Of a stretch of DNA of 64,000 nt, positions 9,988-17,416 are shown in pieces. This stretch comes from DATFKA01 sp042095835. GTDB taxonomy: Bacteria; Bacteroidota; Bacteroidia; Chitinophagales; Saprospiraceae. The stretch lies in NCBI GenBank assembly GCA_042095835.1, contig JBELML010000018.1, forward strand, positions 1 to 64,000. Direction: 5' to 3'. The first letter of the stretch is position 1, and each line of letters opens with the position of its first letter. Under the pieces are notes generated by a model. That model was not told the DNA's origin, searched no databases, and saw only the letters and a program-made list of their open reading frames with translations. The position numbers and the translations under genes are program-made.

Positions 9988-11472
9988 ATGAATTATTCAA
10001 AATATATATTGCTCATCATCTTGATCGTTCCATTTTGGGGATGTGATGAATTTGAAGAATTTAATGAAAACCCTAATGAGCCTACGGTAGTCTCTGCAGA
10101 TGTACTGCTACCGAGTGCCATTCGAAAATCAGTCAATACGACAGTAGACGCCTCCTTTTTAGTTGGAAATAATGCTGCACAATTAACGTCTAAGACCTTG
10201 CGCTTGGAAGTTGATTCTTACAATTGGAATGCTTTCCCATCTTATTGGGACGGTTGGTACGAAAGCCTGACGGATGTTAATTCTTTGGAGCGTTTAGCAA
10301 TCAGCGCTGAAAATGAAGTACTAGAAGCTGCGGCAATTACTTTGCGCTCCTGGATTTTTGCTAACCTTACCAACGCCTACGGTGATATTCCTTATTTTCA
10401 AGCGTTGGATGGAGCAAACAATAATTTCACGCCAGTCTACGATGACCAATCTGCTATTTACGCTGATTTATTGTCTGAATTAGAAAGAGCAAGTACTTTG
10501 TTAAGTACAGGAAATGGTAGTATTGATGGAGACATTTTATTGAATGGAGATGTCAATAGCTGGCTCAAATTCACGAATTCTCTGCGCTTACGATTGTTGA
10601 TGACTGCCAATAATCAGCTGAGTAATGCAGGTACCCAATTTGCCGACATTGTATCAAGCGGTAACATACTGAGTAGCAATGCAGACAATATTGTCTTAAC
10701 CTACACCGGAAGTTTTCCTAACGAATGGCCTTTGATGCCTTTAAAAATTGGAGACTTTGATGCTGTTGCTATCAGTGCAACCGCTCTCGCAGCATTAGAG
10801 CAGACCAATGATCCTAGATCGTCGCGCTATGCACGCCCTAATAGTGATGACTATTCAGGCAATACCTTAGATTTTATTGGTGCGATTAACGGACAAGGAG
10901 AGAGTTGTACTAAAGATGGTGCATCACGTCTGGGGGTACAGTACTACAATTATCCTGGTTTGACGAGTGCTTCGAACTTGGGATTGCCGATTGCAGAAGG
11001 CATCATCATGACTTATGCTGAGGTAGAATTTTTATTGGCGGAGGCTGCAGCTAAAGGCTGGATAAATGATGATGTGGAGACTCATTACCGAGCAGGAATA
11101 GCTGCTTCAATGGAGTACAATCAAGTTGATCTCGATCCTTATGGCTGGACTAGCTTTGATGACTTTTATAATAATTCTGGAGTAGCCTACAGTACGGTTA
11201 CAGATATCTGGGAACAAAAATGGCTAGCCTTATTTTTTCACGGCTTAGAGCCTTACTTTGAGTTGCGAAGATGGTACTTCGAAAGTGATTTCTCTTTTGA
11301 TGGCCTTCCTTTTATAGATGCTTCGTGCGAGAACCTCAATGGAGATCGCTTGCCCTTAAAGTTTTTATATCCTGGAGAAGAGCAATCTTTGAATGCAGAA
11401 AATTATAATGCTGTAATCAGTAGAATTGGAGGTTCTAACGATCAGAACGCCAATATTTGGCTGGTACAATAG
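9988..11472 (+). CDS. SusD/RagB family surface lipoprotein
   Basis: The substrate-binding lipoprotein that caps the SusC-like channel. The N-terminus (MNYSKYILLIILIVPFWGCDEF) is a lipoprotein signal with Cys at residue 19. The helical TPR-like core shows family hallmarks: NEPTVVSADVLLPSAI, a WIFANLTNAYGDIPY motif, the ALDGANNNFTPVYDDQSAIY segment and a late IMTYAEVEFLLAEAAAKGW motif. The AYGDIPY pattern fits the SusD_RagB / SusD-like_2 type of about 490 residues. It is co-transcribed with the SusC-like gene and closed by a very strong hairpin at 11490-11546. The ligand is not known. Confidence 0.95.
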   Translation: MNYSKYILLIILIVPFWGCDEFEEFNENPNEPTVVSADVLLPSAIRKSVNTTVDASFLVGNNAAQLTSKTLRLEVDSYNWNAFPSYWDGWYESLTDVNSLERLAISAENEVLEAAAITLRSWIFANLTNAYGDIPYFQALDGANNNFTPVYDDQSAIYADLLSELERASTLLSTGNGSIDGDILLNGDVNSWLKFTNSLRLRLLMTANNQLSNAGTQFADIVSSGNILSSNADNIVLTYTGSFPNEWPLMPLKIGDFDAVAISATALAALEQTNDPRSSRYARPNSDDYSGNTLDFIGAINGQGESCTKDGASRLGVQYYNYPGLTSASNLGLPIAEGIIMTYAEVEFLLAEAAAKGWINDDVETHYRAGIAASMEYNQVDLDPYGWTSFDDFYNNSGVAYSTVTDIWEQKWLALFFHGLEPYFELRRWYFESDFSFDGLPFIDASCENLNGDRLPLKFLYPGEEQSLNAENYNAVISRIGGSNDQNANIWLVQ

Positions 11473-11489
11473 ACAACACTCTTTTTTTG

Positions 11490-11546
11490 CAACCCAAAAC
11501 CTAAAAAGAGGAGGATACGCTCCTCCTCTTTTTAGGTTTTGAGTTG
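11490..11546 (+). terminator. Long 26-bp stem terminator after susD-like gene
   Basis: The arms at 11490-11515 and 11521-11546 are complementary over 26 positions with a single mismatch and a 5-base loop (TACGC). The inner core has G-rich/C-rich runs flanked by A and T tracts, so it could terminate transcription in either direction. It separates the SusCD operon from the BCCT transporter gene. Confidence 0.85.
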
Positions 11547-11579
11547 CCATCTCTTTTTACCATTTTCAACAATACCTAA

Positions 11580-13163
11580 ATGAAGGAAAAAAAATACTTT
11601 GATATATACGCTCCGGTATTTTACCCCGCTGCATTTATCATCTTGACTACGATTGCTCTTTCCTTCTTTTTTAGCGATGGGATCAATCATGTATTTTCTG
11701 CTTTTCAGAAGATGGCATCTAATAATTTTGGTTGGTTTTTCATATTAGCCACTAACCTTTTTGTAATTGCGGCTTTATATTTTGCCTTTAGCGATTACGG
11801 TAAAATTCGTTTGGGAGGAAAAGAAGCAAAACCAGACTTTTCTACCTTTTCCTGGTTTTCAATGTTGTTTTCCGCTGGCATTGGTATTGGGCTACTATTT
11901 TATGGTGTAGCAGAACCCATTTTCCATTATACTAATCCTCCTTTTCCTGCTGCTAATGAAGCTGAACTGGCACAGCAAGCAATGGCATATACTTTTTTGC
12001 ATTGGGGATTACATGGATGGGGATCATATGTCATTATAGGTCTTGCTTTAGCTTTTTTTACCTACAATAAAAACCTGCCTTTAACCATACGCTCGCTGTT
12101 TTATCCTTTGATTGGCGAACGCATTCATCAATGGCCTGGAAGTGTCATTGATATCTTAGCTGTGGTAGCTACCCTTTTTGGTCTAGCTACCTCTCTGGGC
12201 TTAGGTGTACAGCAGGTAGGTGCTGGTTTAAATTACCTATTTGGAATTGTCAATACTACTCAGACGCACATCATTTTAATCGGACTAATTACACTAGGAG
12301 CAACGACATCTGTGGTCTTAGGCCTTGATAAAGGAGTTCGTTTTTTGAGTGTAGTAAATATGAGATTAGCTTTAATCTTTTTGATAAGTATCATTATCAT
12401 TGGTCCAACTGTATTTTTGCTGGATGGGTTTATTCAAAATGTAGGATACTATTTTAATAATTTAATTGCCGTTGGCACCTGGGCAGAGACCTTTACACAA
12501 GGCACTTGGCAAAATGATTGGACCATTTTTTATTGGGCTTGGTGGATCAGTTGGTCACCATTTGTTGGGATATTTATAGCCAGAGTATCGAGAGGACGTA
12601 CGGTTCGGGAGTTTATACTGGGGGTGCTGTTGGTGCCCTCCCTACTTATTTTTCTTTGGATGAGTGTATTTGGTGGTGCCGCCATATATTTGGATATGGC
12701 TGGAGTAGATACCATTGCAGAAGCCGTTAACACTGATTTGTCCACATCTCTTTTTGTCTTTTTAGAAGAGTTTCCGTTTTCCTCTATCACCTCCTTTATT
12801 GGAATTATACTAGTTACTATATTTTTCATTACTTCGTCGGATTCTGGCTCATTAGTGATTGATAGCATCACTTCGGGAGGGAAATTAGATGCTCCGGTTG
12901 GGCAGCGTATCTTTTGGGCTTTATTGGAAGGAGCGGTAGCGGCAGCATTGCTTTTTGCTGGAGGGTTAAAAGCTTTGCAATCGGTTGTCATCTCAGCTGG
13001 TTTACCGTTTGCTATTATTTTGTTATTTGTGATTTATGCTCTTAATAAAGCCTTCAAAGAAGAGATCAATGAAATCAAAAAACAAGCTCGAAGAAAAGAG
13101 CAAGCTGAATATATAAAATATGTCAAAAATTTAATTGAAGCCGAAGAAAATGAAAATCAATAA
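11580..13163 (+). CDS. BCCT family betaine/carnitine/choline transporter
   Basis: A sodium- or proton-coupled transporter of the BCCT family, taking up quaternary ammonium compounds such as glycine betaine or choline. About 12 hydrophobic segments are evident. The family signature is clear in WAWWISWSPFVGIFIARVSRG (near residue 318), together with GIGIGLLFYGVAEP and the HWGLHGWGSY segment. Length of 527 residues is standard. A charged cytoplasmic tail of about 35 residues (KKQARRKEQAEYIKYVKN) ends the protein; such tails sense osmolality in some BCCT members. The stop codon lies inside the start of the next gene (14-base overlap), so it is probably translationally coupled to the universal stress protein. 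The exact substrate is inferred. Confidence 0.92.
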   Translation: MKEKKYFDIYAPVFYPAAFIILTTIALSFFFSDGINHVFSAFQKMASNNFGWFFILATNLFVIAALYFAFSDYGKIRLGGKEAKPDFSTFSWFSMLFSAGIGIGLLFYGVAEPIFHYTNPPFPAANEAELAQQAMAYTFLHWGLHGWGSYVIIGLALAFFTYNKNLPLTIRSLFYPLIGERIHQWPGSVIDILAVVATLFGLATSLGLGVQQVGAGLNYLFGIVNTTQTHIILIGLITLGATTSVVLGLDKGVRFLSVVNMRLALIFLISIIIIGPTVFLLDGFIQNVGYYFNNLIAVGTWAETFTQGTWQNDWTIFYWAWWISWSPFVGIFIARVSRGRTVREFILGVLLVPSLLIFLWMSVFGGAAIYLDMAGVDTIAEAVNTDLSTSLFVFLEEFPFSSITSFIGIILVTIFFITSSDSGSLVIDSITSGGKLDAPVGQRIFWALLEGAVAAALLFAGGLKALQSVVISAGLPFAIILLFVIYALNKAFKEEINEIKKQARRKEQAEYIKYVKNLIEAEENENQ

Positions 13164-14022
13164 CATCCTGATTTGCTTGGACCTTTCAAAGTTTGATTCA
13201 ATTCTAGTAGAATATGCTTTATATTTTTTATCAAAGCTTCCTGGTGAAAAACAGGTAACTCTTTTTCATAACATTAGATACGATTTTTTAGGAGGTGAAC
13301 TTGGAATAGATGTGCAGGATGTGGTTACACTCAAAGAGACCATTGTCAAGAACATTCGGGTAAAACATAAAAATAAATTTAGTCAATTAGAGACTCCCTT
13401 TGACATTATTGTACAGGACTATAATAGCACTGCTGACGCCATTTTGACCCTGAAAGAAGAACTAGAAATAGATTTATTGGTGACGGGAAAAAAATTACCT
13501 GATGAAGGAGCTGGGATTATTCCTCTAAAAATCCTATCGCTTGACCAGCATAAAACCCCCATATTATTGGTTTCAAGTGGTAGTGTCTTAAAACTAAATA
13601 AACTTCTAGCTCCCATTGACTTATCAAAAATCACTAATCAAATCATTGGTGTAGCCGATTACTTTCAATCAAAGGAGCCGCTCCAAAAAATAGGCTTATT
13701 TATTTATAAGCTTCCGGTGACTTACTTCCCTTATTTTGAGTCTTCTGATGAGAAAATTGAACATCGACTGAAAAAAAAGGCTGAAACTAAAATAAATAAA
13801 TTTTTATCTACTAATGAGCATTTGCCAGATGATAGTTGGGAAATCAGTATTAAAAAAGGAGTCGATATTTCTAAAGCCATCATAAAATATACCCTCCAAA
13901 ATGAAGTTGATCTAATTATTATTGGTAGAATTGGCAGAACAGATTTATTGGGAAATCAGCTGGGAGGTACTACCAGAAGAGTCATTACAGCAATTAGACA
14001 TAGACCAATACTCATCATATAA
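13150..14022 (+). CDS. Tandem universal stress protein (UspA-like)
   Basis: A cytoplasmic protein with two UspA folds in tandem. The start is set at the ATG at 13150 (MKINNILICLDLSKF), which lies inside the end of the BCCT gene; an in-frame TTG at 13135 would add five unlikely residues. The first domain opens with ILICLDLSKF, the second with KLLAPIDLSKI near residue 155. The C-terminus has LIIIGRIGRTDLLGNQLGGTTRRVI in two parts, close to the G-x2-G-x9-G-S/T nucleotide-binding loop, suggesting the second domain can bind ATP. The first domain lacks an obvious loop of this kind. Coupling to an osmolyte transporter fits a stress role; membership in regulation of that transporter is inference. Confidence 0.85.
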   Translation: MKINNILICLDLSKFDSILVEYALYFLSKLPGEKQVTLFHNIRYDFLGGELGIDVQDVVTLKETIVKNIRVKHKNKFSQLETPFDIIVQDYNSTADAILTLKEELEIDLLVTGKKLPDEGAGIIPLKILSLDQHKTPILLVSSGSVLKLNKLLAPIDLSKITNQIIGVADYFQSKEPLQKIGLFIYKLPVTYFPYFESSDEKIEHRLKKKAETKINKFLSTNEHLPDDSWEISIKKGVDISKAIIKYTLQNEVDLIIIGRIGRTDLLGNQLGGTTRRVITAIRHRPILII

Positions 14023-14129
14023 GCTCCACAAATAAGCAAGGAGTAGCCCTGCAATAAGCTTCTAGGTGATTAGCGCTGTCAATTCCTAAAGAACGGACAA
14101 CGCTAGTCATCTACGATATCTTCATTTGC

Positions 14130-16157
14130 CTACTTCCGATACCGATCAAACCAAGCCACAATATGCTCGATCTTAGTAATCAACTGGCTCGGCCGATTGG
14201 CAATAAAGTGGAAAGAACCCGGTATCACCACCAAGCCCGTCTCTATCTCCCGAATCTTAAGCGCATGATAAAGCTGCTTGGCCTCTGAGAGTGGTGTCCG
14301 CAAATCCTCGCTGCCTACCATGACCAAAGTGGGTGTCTCAATATTACCGACCAAAGAAGCAGGCGAAAAACTCCAATAAGTATCTGGCTCTTCCCAAGGC
14401 TGGCCAGGAAAGCGCGAATTGGCATATCCATAATAATTATCGGCCACCAGGGTTTTACTGATCCAGTTCATCACAGGTTTAATGACAGCGGCCGAACGAA
14501 AGCGATTGTTTTTACCAATCATCCAGGCACTCATGATGCCCCCGGCGCTCCCTCCGGTGACAAATAGACTATCTTCTGAAGTATAGCCATTGGCCAGCAC
14601 GGCATCCACGCCATCCATCACATCGTGGTAATCATCTCCAGGATAATTGTGGTAAAGGAGGTTGCCAAACTCCTCGCCATAGCTTGTACTCCCGCGGGGA
14701 TTTGGATAAAAAACAACAAATCCAGCCGTAGCGTACAATTGCATTTCGGGAGAGAAACGGTCACCGTAGTTGGCAATTGGACCACCGTGATTTTCTACCA
14801 GCAGCGGATACGATTTTTCCGAATCAAAGAAAGGCGGTTTGACGATCCAGCCCTGCACATCTCGCTTGTCTACGGAGGATTTATACCAAATTTCTTCTAC
14901 CTGTCCCAGCGTACGATTGCCAAGCAAATCTTTACTTAAGGCGGTGAGAATTTTGGGTTCCTCTTGCCCCATTTTGATCAGGGCTACTTCAGCAGGATGA
15001 TAAGGATTGGTATGCGGATAAGCAATCCAACCATTACTGGCTAAGGAATATTCTCCACCGCCGTATGGACGTGCTGGGTTGGTGCCGCCCGCATCACTCG
15101 CCACCACGGAGGTTTTTCCAGCCAAGGTGGTGTGCCCAATTTTAGTATTACCATAATTATCATATACAAAATACAAGCCCTTGCCGTCTGCAGACCAACT
15201 CAGGTCAGCAATAGAACGGTCTAAGCCCGTTTCAATCATCCGTTTATTGCTTCCGTCGGTATCCATCAGGTAAAGGTGGGCGATCTGATAAGTCTGTACC
15301 TTATCGTCATACCCGACATAAGCGATGGTTTTTCCATCTGGAGATAATGCTACACCACGATCGGGGCCATTCCGGTCAGTGAGTGCTTTAATGCTTCCAT
15401 CAGAAAGCTGGAGCTGGTAGATTTCACTGTTGCGGAAATCGTAGGCCCAATTTTCGTTGCGGTTACCTGAGAAGTAGAGGTGTTTCCCATCCTTTGACCA
15501 GCCAGGAGCGCCTCGGTGGTTAAAAGGGCCTGAAGTGAGTTGCTTTGCAGCCCCACCTTCAGCAGAGATCAAGAAGTAATGACTGTAACCAGCCTTCATA
15601 TAGCCGGAGCCGTCGGCTTCGTGTTTGAGGCGGGTTTCCATGAAGGGATGTTCGGCCCACTGGGCGCCTTGTGGTTTCTTGGGTGGCCGTACCAAGTATT
15701 CAAACGACTCTTTCACAAACATAGAGAAGGCCAGTTTGGTCCCATCTGGTGACCAACTCAAGCCACTGGCGCTACCGTCTAGCTGAGAAATCCGAGCTAA
15801 ACTCCCATTGTCCAACCAATAAACAAAGATCTCACTTCCTTGGTCGGTACTCGAGGTGAAAGCTATCCGACTACCATCAGGTGACCAGACAGGACTAGAC
15901 TCCGAGGCATCTCGATTGGTGAGTTTGCGGTGGCCCGTACCGTCGGTTTTAATCGTCCAAAGATTACCTACTCGGCGGTCTTTCATAATGTCCATAGAGC
16001 GGCGGACGTAGACGATGGTTTCGCCATCCGGAGAGATTTGTGGACTAGAAGCCCATTGAAGATCGAAAACATCCATGCTCGTGAAAGCTGGTTGGGCGGT
16101 AGTGCTTATGGATAATCCGATAAATAAGAGGAATAGGAATGGAAGTTTGCTTTGCAT
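14130..16157 (-). CDS. Secreted S9 family prolyl oligopeptidase-like serine peptidase
   Basis: A periplasmic serine peptidase of family S9 (acylaminoacyl-peptidase/DPP-like). The signal peptide ends at STTAQ (residue 22). An N-terminal propeller is built from PD40/TolB-like repeats such as SPQISPDGETIVYVR, SPVWSPDGSRIAFTS, GLSWSPDGTKLAFS and APGWSKDGKHLYFSG. The alpha/beta hydrolase domain spans about residues 420-675 with the catalytic Ser537 in GGSAGG, Asp618 in GSEDLRTP and His650 in GSFHF. Length of 675 residues is normal. It probably releases dipeptides or acylated residues from oligopeptides, matching the peptide-degrading character of the M1 and DUF885 neighbours. It is transcribed alone. 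Confidence 0.92.
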   Translation of the reverse strand: MQSKLPFLFLLFIGLSISTTAQPAFTSMDVFDLQWASSPQISPDGETIVYVRRSMDIMKDRRVGNLWTIKTDGTGHRKLTNRDASESSPVWSPDGSRIAFTSSTDQGSEIFVYWLDNGSLARISQLDGSASGLSWSPDGTKLAFSMFVKESFEYLVRPPKKPQGAQWAEHPFMETRLKHEADGSGYMKAGYSHYFLISAEGGAAKQLTSGPFNHRGAPGWSKDGKHLYFSGNRNENWAYDFRNSEIYQLQLSDGSIKALTDRNGPDRGVALSPDGKTIAYVGYDDKVQTYQIAHLYLMDTDGSNKRMIETGLDRSIADLSWSADGKGLYFVYDNYGNTKIGHTTLAGKTSVVASDAGGTNPARPYGGGEYSLASNGWIAYPHTNPYHPAEVALIKMGQEEPKILTALSKDLLGNRTLGQVEEIWYKSSVDKRDVQGWIVKPPFFDSEKSYPLLVENHGGPIANYGDRFSPEMQLYATAGFVVFYPNPRGSTSYGEEFGNLLYHNYPGDDYHDVMDGVDAVLANGYTSEDSLFVTGGSAGGIMSAWMIGKNNRFRSAAVIKPVMNWISKTLVADNYYGYANSRFPGQPWEEPDTYWSFSPASLVGNIETPTLVMVGSEDLRTPLSEAKQLYHALKIREIETGLVVIPGSFHFIANRPSQLITKIEHIVAWFDRYRK

Positions 16158-16235
16158 AAGGCTAATTTTTACGGCAAAAAGATAGGAAAAATTGTTTGCT
16201 TATGTCGGATGAGTAGTGGAGCTTTTGGGTTTTTA

Positions 16236-16247
16236 TCCTGCAACCAT
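16236..16247 (+). promoter_or_regulatory. Second copy of the 12-bp cyclase upstream element
   Basis: TCCTGCAACCAT is identical to the element at 4626-4637 and lies 83 bases before the paralogous cyclase gene. The flanks differ, so the shared core is not explained by a recent duplication of the whole upstream region. Confidence 0.3.
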
Positions 16248-16330
16248 CTATTGATCGAGAGCGCCCAAACTATGCCTAGTTTTTTATTTTTATCAAGAAA
16301 TAAAGCCTAATTTTAAGGTAAAGGACTTGC

Positions 16331-17416
16331 ATGTTTAAAAGTACCACAAAATCAACCCTCTTTCTTTACCTGGAGATTATTCTTATTTGGGTGGTTGCAC
16401 TTTTCATTTTAATGTTCCTGCGCAATTTTGGAGCTGATCCGAGTGCCCAGGATAATCCTTTGAGAGGGCTGAGTTTTCTTCAGCGTTTAACGGTGCTCTT
16501 TTCGGTAGGGACCTTGGCTGGGATTATGTATACCAGTATAGAGTTGCTTTTTGATCGCCCCTATTTTCAAAAGCACTCTTATGGACGAATTATCCTGAGC
16601 AAAATGGTGTTTTCCTTCTTTACCGTAAAGTTTATGATGGCGATAGGGATTAGCTTGACCAACACTTTTATGGATATAGGGATGGAGCGAGCGGAAGTAG
16701 TGGAAATCTTGAGGAGTAAGGTCTATTGGGTCATCTTTGTGTACTTTTTAATTGTTGCGAGCTTCATTTCTTTCGTTCGGATGGTGAGTCAGAAGTTTGG
16801 TCCAGGCGTACTCTGGAATATGTTTATTGGTAGGTATCGGAATCCACGTGAGGAAAAGCGGGTGTTCATGTTCTTGGATCTAAAGTCCTCTACTACAATA
16901 GCCGAAAAATTGGGACACATTAAATTCAGCCGACTCCTGCAAAATTGCTTTGCTGATTTAACCCCAGTAGTAACTAAGCACAAGGTCGAAATCTATCAAT
17001 ACGTAGGCGATGAGGCGGTTTTGAGTTGGCCTTTAGATAGTGGTTTTGAGCGAAACCACTGTATTCACTGCTACTTTGATTATATGGATATACTTGCCTC
17101 CAAAGCTGATTATTACGAAAAAGAATATGGCTTACAGCCTTTTTTCAAGGCGGGCGTACATCTAGGAGAAGTGATAGTAGCAGAAGTAGGACTGATTAAA
17201 AGGGAAATTGCTTTTCACGGAGATGTCTTGAATACCACCGCTCGCATTCAAAGTCGCTGTAATGAATTACAGCAGCAATTGTTGATTTCTGATAAAGTAT
17301 TAGAACACTTAGCTCCCGATCAGCAAATTCAAAGCCAACACATGGGCGAAGAGGTGCTCAAAGGCAAAGAAAAACCCGTTGTAATTTATGGGATAAATAA
17401 ACTCAAGGATATATGA
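16331..17416 (+). CDS. Membrane-anchored class III cyclase, paralog
   Basis: Second membrane cyclase, 361 residues, with the same layout as the gene at 4685-5770: four N-terminal membrane segments (ILIWVVALFILMFL, TVLFSVGTLAGIMY, MVFSFFTVKFMMAIGI, WVIFVYFLIVASFISF) and a catalytic domain from about residue 175. FMFLDLKSSTTIAEKLG carries the first metal Asp, YVGDEAVLSW the second Asp with the usual GDE, and GDVLNTTARIQ the active-site region. Unlike its paralog it keeps the full GDE motif, so it looks catalytically complete. The stop codon overlaps the next start (ATGA), so it is translationally coupled to the propeller protein downstream. The cyclic nucleotide made is not determinable. Confidence 0.85.
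   Translation: MFKSTTKSTLFLYLEIILIWVVALFILMFLRNFGADPSAQDNPLRGLSFLQRLTVLFSVGTLAGIMYTSIELLFDRPYFQKHSYGRIILSKMVFSFFTVKFMMAIGISLTNTFMDIGMERAEVVEILRSKVYWVIFVYFLIVASFISFVRMVSQKFGPGVLWNMFIGRYRNPREEKRVFMFLDLKSSTTIAEKLGHIKFSRLLQNCFADLTPVVTKHKVEIYQYVGDEAVLSWPLDSGFERNHCIHCYFDYMDILASKADYYEKEYGLQPFFKAGVHLGEVIVAEVGLIKREIAFHGDVLNTTARIQSRCNELQQQLLISDKVLEHLAPDQQIQSQHMGEEVLKGKEKPVVIYGINKLKDI

Noticed and set aside
12530..12991. 153-codon frame antisense to the BCCT gene
   Set aside because: It lies wholly inside a strongly supported transporter gene on the other strand and encodes no recognisable domain.
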